In this document: piece by piece, positions 22,361-34,260 of the stretch
Position numbering within the stretch: the first letter of the stretch is position 1
Layout: every line of letters begins with the position of its first letter
Assembly: GCA_027924585.1 (NCBI GenBank)
Contig: BSBM01001138.1
Span: forward strand, 10,526,001-10,590,000
Length of the DNA: 64,000 bases
Direction: 5' to 3'
DNA from: Larix kaempferi
Lineage: Eukaryota > Streptophyta > Pinopsida > Pinales > Pinaceae
Notes under the pieces: generated by a model
Told to the model about the DNA's origin: nothing
Databases searched by the model: none
Seen by the model: the letters and a program-made list of their open reading frames with translations, nothing else
Position numbers and translations under genes: made by a program

Positions 22361-23570
22361 AAGACAGTGTTGTTCCAAACAATGAACAACAATTTATAGC
22401 AACCTTTTAGTTGAAAAATCACATGTCTTGACAAAAAATTCTGAAAGAATAGATGGCTAGAATTCTCTATGATCCATGTCAAATTGAAAACCAAACTGCA
22501 CTATGCAATTTCCAACAACAACAATAAACTTTCGAGTTGAACAATTAGATAAAAATGCACCAAAGTTGTGGGGAAATTTATGTACATTTATCTTCAATAA
22601 CATGTTGCATAATCTGAAAATTTTCTAAACCGTTCATAGAAAAACATGGTTGAAAATTAAATTTAGAAATTTCTAAACATAGGCTCTATAAATATGGTTG
22701 TTCAAAGGGAACAAAATCTGCAATTTCTTTATTCTTTTGGTTGCCCTCAAACAAATTTAAACATTCTTCATCCTCCTAAGGGTTTGTATTCAAAATTAGT
22801 TCTTCCGAAATCAATAAAAAAATACATTATTAATTCTAGAATTTCGTAAAGAACAACAACTCACTAAATCTGTCTCCTTCATTATAAAAAATCTCAACAA
22901 AAAGGGCTGCAATAAGATCTTCCATGTCTTCTTCATCCTTCTCTTTCTAAATATCTAAAAAAATATATTTACCACATGCTTCTCATAGCTAGGGTCCTAT
23001 TTCCTAAGAAATGATTTGATAAAACTTAGCAAAAGATGACATTTCTTTGTCATCAGGCCTTTAAACCATTCCAAAGATTCACCATGCAAGATATATGGAA
23101 ACATGATCATCATAACATCCTCATGAAGAATATTTAGATGTAAAATGACCTTCATGAAGGATGCAACATGCATAATAGCATAATATTTATTCCCGGGAAA
23201 TTTTATAATAACATTAAGCCAATCCAAATATGGGTACTCATTTGGAAATCTTAGGATACTCGAGAACTCAAATGGAGCATAAAACTGAACTAACCATGAA
23301 GGCAATTTCATCCTTCTCTACTTCAAATCTTCATTATAAAATGCCGAAACAAATTTTAAAATGAATAATTGTTACACTGCAAACCAAAGTTGCAACGTGG
23401 AGTTGTCAATGTGAGTTCTTCAAGTATTTGTGGTTGTCCTCACCTCCCAAAATAACAATCCTTCAAATGCCAAGATAAGAAAATAATCTTCAAGTACTCT
23501 CATCAAATAATGTAGTTGATCTACAACTATATGGGAAGGAACGACTTTATCCCTGACAATGATGCCAAAA
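22361..23570 (-). other. Short interior of E2
   Basis: Only about 1.2 kb lies between the 3' LTR remnant and the 5' LTR. It holds a gag remnant (22997-23311) and the decayed PBS (23567-23550, TGGCATCATTGTCAGGGA). No pol is present. The 22361-22996 part is AT-rich with no recognisable content. Confidence 0.55.
22997..23311 (-). pseudogene. Gypsy gag remnant of E2
   Basis: About 104 codons on the minus strand, directly downstream of the PBS as expected for gag. It shows the retrotransposon gag capsid pattern: a decayed substrate-like Phe/Trp-rich start, then EDVMMIMFPYILHGESLEWF, which corresponds to the conserved block where gypsy gag proteins have Leu-x-G-x-A-x-x-WF. No zinc knuckle remains and the frame ends in a stop at 22997. 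It resembles the gag of element F (53802-54500) in layout. Function is lost. Confidence 0.6.
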
Positions 23571-24992
23571 TGTTACAACAAAATCTAGCACCCCCAATGA
23601 TGTAAAGTCCCAAACATCAAGAAGCTAGTCCTGTGCAACTTTAGTAAGGTCACCCACTGTCAACTTAATGGATCTTCCTATCTCTTGAGGTTAGATCTCC
23701 TCCAACTCAAGGGGGGGCATCTCAAACTAAGTTTCCTAAGACTATGGAGTGTGGGATTTAGATGAATTAGGAAGAGTAAACCTTAGGGGGGATTTTAAGG
23801 ATCCATAATTTTCTTAAAGTGTAGAAACCTTGACAAATCTCACTAATTCTTAAATTTCTAAACATAGAATGTTTGGCAATATTTTTCTAATAATACTCAA
23901 ATTTGTAAGGATTTTATATAGTTTTTGGACAATTTTGGTGATGTTTAGAGTAAAATATTTTTATCTTATAGAATTTGGATGAACCATTTTAGAAAGAAAA
24001 AAATGAAACTTTGAGAATATTTTTTTGGAAAAAAACGTTGAAAGTTAGTTCATTGGCTAATTTGCCCCTAAAATTTTCACTCATAAATCTTAACAAAAAG
24101 TGTGCAGTTGTAGTATAGTAAAAGGTGGAAGAATGGATTAAGAAACAAAGGGAATCCTTAGACCAATGTCAACCAAGTGTTAGGATAAATGGAGTCAAAG
24201 AAGCCTGAATCCAAGACGACGAGTGCATGAATTTGTAAGGTAAACAAAATTTGTTTAACATGTTGCAAATTTGGCTTAACTATGTTGAAAATTATTACAG
24301 CAAATTAACCTTGGAGCTTGTTAGCCAAAAAAATTAACATAAAAAAATAATATAAGAGGGATTTCCCTCACTTTATATCATCCAAATGAAAAATGCTTCA
24401 TTAGAAGGCCTTTGTAACAAGTTACAATGGTTTTACTACAATAACTAACAACAATATACAAGAAAAAATGAAACATTAAAAAATCTTCACGTAAAAAGGA
24501 TGTTATACAACTAGTGTTCCATTAAGCATTTGAATTTGATATACAATGTAGCCCAAGGGGGAGAATTCCTTCAATCCCCAATCTTTCAAATATCATGCAA
24601 AAAATGAAGAGAAAACTCCTTTATACAGTAGGAGTTAGATCTCTTATACAATAAAATATTGGATTTAGTTAGATATAACCAACCATGGTTGGCAAGCCAA
24701 ATGGATAAAATGCACTATCTTTTCTCCTCCAAAAATAGGATGAACTAGTACAAAGTCATTTTAACTCTCAAGAAGGTGAGAACTAGACTAGTCAAAGATG
24801 CAAATGGGCCCATTAGTGGATAAGGTTAGGTGAATGAATAGGCGTGAATGGATGGAAGTTGTAAAAAGGAATAGGGTGCATGCATTACGAACCACTCAAG
24901 ATAAGTGCAATCTCAACCACATCCTTTACATCTGTACCAAATGAATTTATAAAGGGGGTAGCCATAAATATGTTTTTTATTTATTTTGGAGT
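23571..24992 (-). repeat. 5' LTR of E2, truncated by element F
   Basis: Begins TGTTACAACAAAATCTAGCACC next to the PBS and matches 12762-13950. It carries about 300 bp near 23790-24100 not present in the E1 copy. It stops at 24992 in mid-LTR, where element F starts. Confidence 0.65.
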
Positions 24993-27010
24993 TATTGATG
25001 CTCAAAATGACACTGTTAGGGAAACAACAATGTAACACTCTTGGAGGGTTGTTCAAGGGGATGAAGCGGTATGGTATCCCAGGTTGCGTTTAGAGCCCTT
25101 GGATAGATAGGATACAAGGGTTGATCAATGGCGTTGATAGATACGAAAAATAAGAATGCTTTCATAACAAGAGCATTAGTCCACTAACAAACATAAATGC
25201 ATACTATCTAACCATGCATGTATTAATTTATGAAAGAGAAATTGACTAACTAATAAAAAATATAATTGTAAAATATTTACAAATAACAGAAAGGTTGTTA
25301 GCAATAAATATCTTGAGAAATTAATAGTTAGTCACAAGCATGAAAATTCATCAATAATTAAATTTGTTATGACGCTTAAGTAAGATTAAGTAGTTGATCT
25401 AAATATGTAAAGATAAATTTGCATAATCTCTTGATTTTGAAATTTTAAATTGCCTTTAAAAATCAACGTGATATTAATGCAGTAACATTTGTTAAATAAA
25501 GATGAAACTTTGCATTTTAGCCATTAGCATAAAACTAAAGTGGTAGATTGTATTCACCTAGCATTTAAGTAATTTTGACAGCATTTAATGCTATGCAAAA
25601 AGGAAGTTTATCATTTTGCTCAGATTTGCAATTCTTGAATGCAATCAAAGATCTCAATACATTAATACAGTGATATTAATTAAAAAAAACAACAAACTTG
25701 GAAAATTAGTCATCTGTTAAAAATGACTTAAATAAATAAAACAGATTGCATAAAATGAAATAATTTTCATAACTGTATGGGAAGGCTCCTTCCATTTGAA
25801 TTATACATCATCAGAAAGGCCTACGACTAAGGGTTAAAAATCAGAATTTTTGTACAAAATAACAGACATTAAATATTTATAGTCCATGTACATAAAATAC
25901 AATTTTGCATAATGTAAAAAAAAACGTAGAAATAATAACACAACTGAAAGAAAGATGAAGGAAGACGCAAATATGCCCAAAATCGAATGTTATTAAAGGA
26001 TGGAATTTGACATCCATCGATATAATAGGCCGCGACCGATTTAACCCCTGAGAAAAGGATATTTTGGAGACCCTACACAAATCTCAACAACTCAAGTTCA
26101 TCTCGTGAAACTGAGACAACGGAAGGGGTCCCTACTCAGATTTTCATGCAGTAACATGTGTGCATGAAAACATCAATAGAAAAAATATACAAGAGAGAAT
26201 GAAATGCATGCAGGAAAACAAAACGTACCTTCAACAGAAGGACACTCTGCCTTCACCCTAATGGATTGACCTGGATTGTATCCTTACCTACAATCACCGC
26301 CTGTTAGGCTCATGGACAACTGAGTATGAGGGGGCAAATGGAAAAAGTGAAAATCTATCAGTACTCGCCTCTTACCTCTGGTGTGAGATGATAGTTTTGG
26401 AAGCTTCAACGAGCTTTTAAAGGCTATGTCAAGTGGATGAAGTGCTTCGACAACTGCCGTGAGAAGGAAAATGGTTTTCGCAACTGCTAGGAGTTGAAAA
26501 GCCATTGCGGCTTTTGGCATTGTGTCTTTTGTGTGTTCAAAAGAGGAAGGTGGACCGCAGTAACCAACATCCACCTTCCCTCTCGTTACAATATTCCCTA
26601 ATCACTGCCTGTTAATTCCACATGGTCATTATTTTATCAAAGGTAGCATTTGTTTAGCCTGAGCTATTGAGGAACTAAATGCCATGAGGCTAAAGAAACA
26701 TGAACTTTCCTACTTTGCCAAGGCATAAGGATTCTACTCATGCTGAATTTTTGTCCTCGATGTTTATGCCTTCGCATAAAATCCAACAATGGCCCATTCT
26801 CGAGTCTTAGCAAACATCTACATCTCTATATCTATGCCATTAGGGTCGTCATATCACAACATCTGACTACATAGTCTGCATACTCGGTTTCGTAAGAAAA
26901 GAATATATGTAACTGTTGGAGTGGAGCGCCCAAATTCATGTCCCGCTAATGTTGCCATGGTTTCCCGCAAAATAACTATTCACATGGAGGGGTTCTCCAT
27001 ACACCACTTT
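24993..27010 (-). repeat. 3' LTR of F, part 1
   Basis: Matches 54551-56565. It ends at CACCACTTT, where the chromovirus T entered; the LTR resumes at 48828. Short ORFs (for example around 26284-26574) have counterparts in the other LTR but show frame disruptions and no known domain. Confidence 0.8.
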
Positions 27011-27269
27011 TGGGACAACCCCAAAATAAAAATAAAAAAAATTCAATGATACTTAATAAAAAAGGTATTTTACATAGCATCTTTAATATGAAGAGAATGT
27101 CAATTTCCTAAAGACTTCCATGCTTCTTCAACACATACATAGAATATGTAAATTTTATAAACTTTGAAGTGTAACATCTTTTAAATCATTTATGAGTACT
27201 TGAGCCTGTCATGAATTGCATAGACATACTCTTCATAAATTACTTTATATTTATTTAATATATATATAT
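27011..27269 (-). repeat. 3' LTR of T, part 1
   Basis: Matches 47234-47490 of the right LTR up to a TA-rich run. The first bases TGGGACAACC differ from TGTGACAACC by one change. Confidence 0.85.
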
Positions 27270-27442
27270 CCTTTTTATAATCGACTAACATTTCATTCAA
27301 GACTTGTATAACCTTTAAGACTCAAATACATCACTTTCTATATCATAAAAATCAAAAGGCGTATCATTATTAAATCAATACAAACTCTTCCTTTTTTTTA
27401 TAATCACATAGGCATAACTTTTCTTTACTACATCCGTAATCA
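27270..27442. other. Short AT-rich stretch between LTR and LINE, origin unclear
   Basis: About 170 bp absent from the right LTR of T. It may be LTR sequence lost on the right side, or a small separate insertion. Confidence 0.35.
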
Positions 27443-27461
27443 TGATGATCTTTGTGGGAAC

Positions 27462-28330
27462 TTGGGTAAGTATCGATCTTGGTCTCTTGCGGTGGGCATC
27501 TCCAATCATAAAGCGGTATTCCTCCATATGGATTTTGACTTGGGCCCTAAATTCTATCCTTTTAAGTTCAATTACCTCCTTAAAGGACTTGTTCGGGCTT
27601 GGGTGAAAAACAAAAAGGCGGAAGAAACTTTTCTACTAGAAGAAATTGAGGAACAAATTCACTTTTACACCACAGCTTTGGAGCTCTCTGAGGCTACCCG
27701 AGAGCAGTTTGCTCACCTGTCCGAGCTCATTTTGCAGAAGGAAAAGATCTTGGGACATATGGAAGAAGATTGGCGGCAAAAGAGCCGTGCCACCTGGCTC
27801 TGGGCGAGGGATCGCAACACTCAGTTTTTCCATCGGTTTGCTAACCGTCGCAGGTTGATGAATGCTAACACTCAGTTTTTCCTACTATTGATGACAGTTC
27901 AATCAAAGCAACTGCGACCAAGCATTTTTCGGGGGTCTACTCGAAGACTAAGGAGCCTAGCCTCCTTCACCAAATGGAAGCTATCAGTAATTTCCCTCGG
28001 TACTTCGACAGTGAGGAGGCCTGTCGATTGCGAAACCTGTAACTGAGGAGGAAGTGCATCACATTCTGAAACTTTGTTGTGCTGACAAGAACCCCGGGCC
28101 CGATGGGTGGACCATGGAATTCTACTTGTTCTTTTTTTATTTGCTGGGGAGGAGCTGACGGCAGCCATCGAGGAATCACGCTCCAAAGCCTGGATCCCTA
28201 CCCAGTTGAATCGTACCTTTATTACGTTGATCCCTAAGGTGGATAAGCCAGGGTCCTTTGAGGAATAAAGACCCATTTCGCTCGGTAATCTCTGCTACAA
28301 GATCATCACTAAAATTATTTCCGAAAGGTT
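27462..28330 (+). pseudogene. LINE ORF2: linker and N-terminal RT region
   Basis: The linker between endonuclease and RT is recognisable from WRQKSRATWLWARDRNTQFF followed by HR, the standard Trp...GDRNTKFFH pattern of plant L1 ORF2. RT then starts with EEVHHIL and KNPGPDGW (normally PGPDG), read in a frame different from the first ORF. A frameshift lies between about 27860 and 28050, and a TAA near 28267 interrupts the FEE-RPISL motif. A short in-place repeat, AACACTCAG TTTTTCC, at 27816 and 27866 marks a local duplication in the linker. Confidence 0.75.
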
Positions 28331-29224
28331 AAAGCCGATGCTTGGAGCTGCCATCTCCCGGGAACAATTCGCCTGTATTCCTAACAGACAGATCTCTGAT
28401 GCGGTGGGAGTGGCGCAAGAGTGCCTCCACTCCATTACATTAAAGCTGTTAAGCGCCTTTGTTCTTAAGATGGATATTCAAAAGGCCTATGACTCAGTCG
28501 ATTGGGATATGCTGCGGCTCATTCTCCTGCAAATTGGCCTTTCGGTGGAGGCTGTGAACTGGATTTATGCTTGTTATTCCAAGTAAGTAGGGGGTTGCGA
28601 CAGGGGTTCCCGCTATCCCCCTATCTTTTCATCCGGGCTATGGAAGCGCTTAGCCTGATGATTAACAAGGCGTGCCTTCAAGGCTCTATCACCGGCATTA
28701 GAGTGGCTCGTGCTCTTCACATCACGCATCTCTTATTTGTTAACGATGTGCTACTGTTTGGCGTTGGTTCTAAAGATGAGTGGATTCAATACAGTGGAAT
28801 ATTAAAGGTTTTCTGTGATGCCACTGGACTGAGGATTAATGTCAATAAATCCTCTTTCACCCGCCAATGTGATGATGCCGACATCTGCACTTATATCTCT
28901 GAACTGTTTCCATTTGCTCAGCATGACTTGGAGGATGGTATTAGTTATCTCGGTTTCCATATTAAGCCAAACTCCTACAGAGTCCCGGACTGGCATTGGT
29001 TGGTCCAGAAGGTTTCTAGAAAGATAACCCTATGGGAGTCTCGGTGGCTGTCCCTTGGGGGCAGGCTCATTCTTATGCAGTCAGTCCTCCTATCTCTGCC
29101 GGTGTATTGGTTCACTTTGTATGGCATACCCTCGAGTATTATTGATCGCCTGCGCAGATGCATATTCGACTTTCTGTGGGGTGGGCGTTTGGGGAACCAC
29201 AAATTTCACCTCGCGTGCTGGTAG
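28331..29224 (+). pseudogene. LINE ORF2: reverse transcriptase core, catalytic motif lost
   Basis: RT copies LINE RNA at the nicked target site. Visible blocks are the KMDIQKAYDSVDW motif with its first catalytic Asp, then SRGLRQGFPLSPYLF (normally RQGDPLSP), and the active-site motif, which here reads FVND where active enzymes have F-A-D-D. The first catalytic Asp of that pair is therefore Asn. A deletion of roughly 20 codons with a TAG falls between YACYSK and SRGLRQ (about 28580-28590). The thumb region continues through ISYLGFHI and WESRWLSLGGR to a stop at 29222. Confidence 0.85.
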
Positions 29225-30115
29225 AGTCTTTATCGCCCCCGTCATCTAGGCGGTTGGGCATTAAGCGACTAAATGAGTTTAACAGATCCTTATGCGCTAA
29301 AAGCTTTTGGCGTGTATTATTAGACTCGGGCTTGTGGGGGGCCACTATTCAGGAGAAGTACCTCAAAGGGATCGATCCGACTCAGTGGATTTGGTCTGTC
29401 GATTCTGTTCCTGGAAATTGTTCGGTGATTTGGCGCAGGTTGCTCAAAACTCTTTCAATTATCAAGCCCTCACTTTGCAGGGAGGTCGGGCGAGGGTCTC
29501 TCGTCTCGGTGGGTTTGGATCCCATTCTTGGTCTTGGGGACCAGTGTTGTTTTTCTCAAGCTCTTATTCATGCTCTACACGATCGTGGATTTATCGTGTT
29601 AAAACAGATGATTCGACCTAATGCCTCCCCAGCCGATGATTGGATTTCGGCAGAAGATTTGGGTCTTCCCCTAGATTTGGGAAATGAGTGGGATGATTTC
29701 AGGCTTGGTTTGGTTGGAGCGGGGATAGCTTTGAATGATCAACGTGATCGGATTTTCTGGCCATTGAATTATAACACGGGATCAGTGACGACATCTCTGG
29801 TATATGATGGTCTGCTGGCAGATACTGGAGTAGGGGGATCGACCGATTTCTACAAGTTGTTATGGAGAAACAAAGTTCAGATCAAAGTGAGCTGCTTCAT
29901 CTAGCTCTGTTTTCATAATAAGATCTTAATCTGGGCGAACCTGAGATGCCGCGGTTTATGTGGCCCTGGGGTGTGCTCTTTTTGTATGGCGGAGGAGTAA
30001 AATACTAACCATTTATTTGGCGGGTGTGGATTTTTCCAATCGGTCTGGAGTAGGCTTGTCTCTCGGTGGAATTGGCTACCTATTTGGGGGGGTTTCTCTT
30101 TCCAGGACAATCTGA
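29225..30115 (+). pseudogene. LINE ORF2: post-RT region with zf-RVT zinc site
   Basis: Reads as the region after RT in plant L1 elements. An open frame covers 29158-29904 (for example GLWGATIQEKYLKG), then a TAG, then a Cys/His cluster of zf-RVT type around 29905-30070 (LRCRGLCGPGVCSFC, followed by HLFGGCGF). Two in-frame stops are visible (about 29902 and 29998). The job of this domain in LINEs is presumed nucleic-acid binding. Confidence 0.7.
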
Positions 30116-30777
30116 TTGCCTGTGGTTCCCTCTTGGCAGCCTGCTGTGGTAGCTTTCTTTACGGTGTGGGAAGTTTGGCGAATGAGAAACCGATTGATTT
30201 TTTGTGGAACTAAGGCTTTTGTGGAAGTGACTGTCGCCGGGATTTATGCATGGCACTCCCTCTCGGCTTCATCTCACATGCATGATCTGCTCCGAGCCCC
30301 TCCCCTATTGGCTGAGCAACACCCATATCCGTTTGTGTTTTTCGACGGAGCAGCTAAGAATGGGGATTGTGGGGCGGGCATTGTTATCAAATTGGCTCGG
30401 ATCATGTCATACATATTCATTTAAAGGCAGCTACTGGCACGAATTCTAGAGCTGAACTGGTGGCACTGTGGGCTTTGCTTTGGTATGCAGCGGAGAAGGC
30501 TGTCGGTCTCACTCATATCTATGGAGATTCCTTTTGTGTTATTGACTGGGCGCGAGGTAGGGATGATCTGAACACTCTTCTTCTTAAGCCGTGGCTGGCT
30601 CGTACTAGAGCGCTGATTGAAAAGTTCACTGAACTATCTTTCACCCACTTGTACCGTTGTTTTAATGGGGAGGCAGACAGACTCTCGAAATTATCTCTGG
30701 GTAACATGGACGGTCTTCTCCATTGCACGGAGTTTTTGGATGGATCTCTGATTGGTACTCAGGCTCTTCGGTATTGA
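30116..30777 (+). pseudogene. LINE ORF2: RNase H domain with one frameshift
   Basis: RNase H removes RNA from the RNA-DNA hybrid. The catalytic residues are visible: Asp in FFDGAAK, Glu in SRAELVALWA, Asp in YGDSF and the final Asp in GEADRLSKLS. The first half ends at a stop near 30422 and the second half is open in another frame from 30367 to 30777, so a 1-base frameshift lies at about 30395. The 3' UTR runs from 30778 to the A-tail and shows no other ORF of interest. Plant L1 elements with an RNase H are an established group. Confidence 0.85.
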
Positions 30778-31083
30778 GTTTAGTTTCTTTCTGCAAATGC
30801 ATACTCTCTGTATCTTAATAGTTTTCATGGATCTTGCTTCGGCCTTGGGATTCATTTCTCCCGTCGCTTTGTGCCTACAGGGATATTTGTGTCCTTGGAC
30901 AGCATTGTTGTCATTTTGTTTGCATTTCGTCATAGTTTTCAGGCTCAGCATATACTATGTCTTGATCCGGCATATACTGTCACCTTCATCCACTTTGATT
31001 GTTGATTTCGCTCGAACTTATGTAACCTTTCTGATGCATCTTTTTTCTATAAATAAAGATGACTTTTTTCGACTTTAAAAAAA

Positions 31084-31433
31084 GCCTACCACCATAAGGA
31101 TACCATAAAACTATTATTTAAATGAAATCTAAAGCACACCTAAATTATATATATAACCATATCATCCATATAAACCTCATGAGTCATACGATTCAATTAG
31201 TCCTTTACAAGGAGTTTATTATTTCTAACTATAACTTTAGACATACAAAATGGTGTTTCAAAGTATAATACGTATCATATATATATAGATAGGATTCGTA
31301 ACCACTTCCACAGTAATATTCCTTTCTTACGGTGAATCCAACATAAACTAAGCACAAGGTTTACATGGCAATTAAAATAGAACTATCTATTAATGAACAA
31401 CTTTTCAACAGATTCGAACGTGACACGTTTTGC
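31084..31433 (-). repeat. 3' LTR of T, part 2
   Basis: Matches 47500-47878 through ACGATTCAATTAGT, GTTTCAAAGTATAATACGT and GACACGTTTTGC. After that the two LTRs part: the right LTR continues AAAGTATGAGCCCG, which on the left occurs only at 41502. Confidence 0.85.
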
Positions 31434-31790
31434 ATTATAAGATTGGATAATACACCTCACATCGCTATAACTAAACTCACGAAGTATGAGTGAAAGCACT
31501 CAACGCTGGGCAATGTGATGAGGAGTGTCACAGAATATTTCCATACTTAGTCATCTAACTAGCAATTGTCCCAAGAAGGTGCAATAATACGTCGATAGGT
31601 TGATAGGTTATTGTTGCAGGGTAAAAAAGGCTGAAAAGGAGAGCTAAAATTGATTTGGTGTGGACATTGTGTTGTACGATGAGGAAAGCAGGAACAAATC
31701 CAACTTGGGGAGGATACTTCTTTTGGACAAATCATGTACAGGATCTTATCTCCTTTGTCTGATTTTGGGAAGGCAGCTTACTCTCTTTTC

Positions 31791-32026
31791 CTCTTGAATA
31801 TTCAGAAAGAAGCATAAATGCCTTCAAAACTTGAGAATGTTTTTGGATACTAAAAAATTTCTGAAAAGAACTCGCAAATTTGGAGGATATGTGGAAGGAT
31901 TTCTTTTTCTCTTGAATATTCAGAAAGAAGCATAAATGCCTTCAAAACTTGAGAACGTTTTTGGATACTCAAAAAATTCAGAGAAGAAATCACAAATTTG
32001 GAGGATATGTGGAAGGATAGTCTAAT
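31791..32026. repeat. 118-bp tandem duplication
   Basis: A unit starting CTCTTGAATATTCAGAAAGAAG occurs at 31791 and 31909, with about ten differences. It lies near the left end of the gene cassette. No coding sense seen. Confidence 0.85.
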
Positions 32027-33620
32027 AAGAAAATTGAATATTCCTGAGTTCTGGGCATAATATTTTTTCATCCCAACAGAATGGTAACTAAGTTAATTTA
32101 ATTAAGAAGCAAAACTTTGAAATGGTTTTTTTTCAGTCAAGACTCGAAAATATAGTCTTGTATGTTAAATGCATCACAATTTTTAGGTATATAAAGAATC
32201 AAATGTTTTTTAAAAGTCACATAAGAACACTGGAAGGGAATTACACCCATTTTGGGACACCAAGAAGATTGCATGGATGCAAGTGTCCAAAGGTGGCCCA
32301 TTACCAATATAGAGCAACTATGTTTTTCATAGAGCATTAAAGCCGTGTTTCCATCTCTTCCTGTGGTAATATAGATGTTTAGTTATTTTTCTTTCACTTG
32401 AATTAAAGAAGAGCAGCTAGATTCCAGATTTAAGGTGCATCTATTAAAGCTACATATGGTATGTTATGAAAAAAATGATTGCATCCAAACAACAACACTC
32501 CATTTCTCCTTAACAAAAGTGCACTTTATTGCAGACAACATTCATAGCGTTTAGGCTCAAGGCTTATTTTACAATTTAAATCTGCCCACAAGCTCTTCCT
32601 GGCACTAGTTATACTCAAACTAAGCCCATATTTGATATGAGCATCCAAACTTGTGCTAAGATCATCAGCAATGGAATTCCACGACACAAAAATACCTCCC
32701 CAATTGAACCACAAAACCGCAATGCATAGGGCCTTTACATATTCTAATAAAGATGCATATAGAAAATACAAGTTTAAGTATTCAATATATCTGGATTAGG
32801 CAAACATATTGACATGGGCATTAAAATACCAGAGCTACTCAAAATATATAATGCCAATACCTTGCCCCAGGTTGAGTATGTGAAAGATTAAACACAAAGA
32901 TATTCTACCCAAGAGAAGATTTTATTGAATTCAGATTACCCCACGTTTTTTTTACTGTTTCACTTCACAAAGTTTAGATTCCATTTTACAACGCCAACCC
33001 TTGGTACATTGCTATACCCAAATTATCCCTTCGTTCAACCAAAATCAAGCACAAAAGTCACCAATGAATTATGTCATTTTCGAACTCAGATCACAGTCGA
33101 GGAACTTAATATATTGTAATATTTCTCATAGATTTTCAAATATGTCCAACATATTCACTTGTTCTTACAAGCAAATAAAACATTTGAAAGCAAATTGATA
33201 TGCAAGTTACAACACCTTCTTGAATAATATTGCAATGACATAATCCCATAAGGAATGCAATGAAGTAAAAGGGGAAAGACAACATCCCATCATAGTTTGC
33301 AATGCAAAGCCATGTTAAATCCCAACTGTATCTTTGAGAAAAGTAGTGTTTTTAACATAGTAGAAACACACCCATAAGGAAAGATATGACCAATGTTAAC
33401 TTTGATTGATAAATGGCTATCCAAACAACTCATACAAAACAAAAGGCATCAGCTGCCTTAACTATCTGTCACATTTTTCTCCACTACTTCTAATTAAGGA
33501 GCGCAAACATTGTTTATTGCTCGTATTAATCACTAAAAATGTGACACTGGAAACAACATTATCTAAATTGGATAAAGACGGCTCCACAAGTAATCTTCCA
33601 AGCACCTTTCCCGATCAACT
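32027..33620. other. AT-rich stretch, no recognised gene
   Basis: Several short ORFs exist (for example a minus-strand frame of about 80 codons at 32526-32771 ending LEPKRYECCLQ), but none matches a family I know. This could be further exon-derived sequence or UTR of the PCBER-like gene downstream of its stop. Confidence 0.35.
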
Positions 33621-34260
33621 TCAGACATATTTGCTGAGATATTCTTCAACAGTTGTGAATTTCACCTATGGGTAGACCTTACTGGCCTCCACACCATCAT
33701 GTCCAATTTCAAAATTTGTTTGATCCCCTTTCACAAAAATAATGGTCGGTTGAGAACATAGTATTGATTGGGAATGGCAACTTTGCATTACACATCAGAG
33801 CATTGTACAAGAGCTAAGTCAATGATTCACTCTAAATGAATTAACAACAATAAAATATTATTCCCACATTTCCAACAACTTTTATAAAGCAAAAGAAGCT
33901 ATACTCAACACACATAATGCAAGCAAATAGATGCATAAAACTCTTCAAAAATATATTTGCATTAAGTCTGCAAATGGTAGGGGAAGAAGGAAAAATATTC
34001 CAAATCCTAACCTACAATTTTTTTCAGCATCTCTTCCTTTGGTACATAGATCTTCTCCAAATTCTTGCCAATCTTCTTCTCCCAGAGAGCTACAAGCTCT
34101 TTAATAGATTAGGTGTTGGCCGGAAGCCTCAAATAGAGGATATTGTTTCGAGTTCTAGGGTCATCCACTACCTTGATGGTAAATGTTTTGATATCCTCCT
34201 CGTTCAAAAAAACAATTGCATATGCAGTACAGGATGGTTTAACAACTGGTCAAAGAGGAC
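33621..34260 (-). pseudogene. PCBER / isoflavone-reductase-like gene fragment, last two exons
   Basis: The family (NmrA-like NADPH reductases, including phenylcoumaran benzylic ether reductase and pinoresinol-lariciresinol reductase) acts in the cytosol in lignan metabolism. The first block (about 34255-34016) reads NEEDIKTFTIKVVDDPRTR and ELVALWEKKIGKNLEKIYVP, the conserved C-terminal half, ending at a GT donor (34015-34014). The second block (about 33790-33621) reads FVKGDQTNFEI and FTTVEEYLSKYV with its natural stop at 33621-33623. The N-terminal NADPH-binding exons are missing. Damage: TAA at 34111-34109, a frameshift before FVKGDQ, and TAG at 33668-33666. The presence of intron sequence means it was copied from DNA, not from mRNA. 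Exact family member cannot be told from this part. Confidence 0.8.

Larger units (their letters stand above)
27443..31083 (+). mobile_element. 5'-truncated L1-type LINE with RNase H
   Basis: Plus-strand non-LTR retrotransposon lying in the left LTR of T. The LTR stops near 27269 and resumes at 31084 (GCCTACCACCAT versus AACCTACTACCAT in the right LTR). It lacks ORF1 and almost all of the endonuclease, which is usual for 5' truncation. It then shows the ORF2 linker, RT, zf-RVT zinc region and an RNase H domain, a 3' UTR, and a short A-tail at 31077-31083. Base composition is clearly more GC-rich than its surroundings. No target-site duplication could be defined. Confidence 0.85.

Noticed and set aside
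27899-28276. Minus-strand ORF of 125 codons over the LINE
   Set aside because: Antisense shadow of ORF2 RT sequence with no domain of its own.
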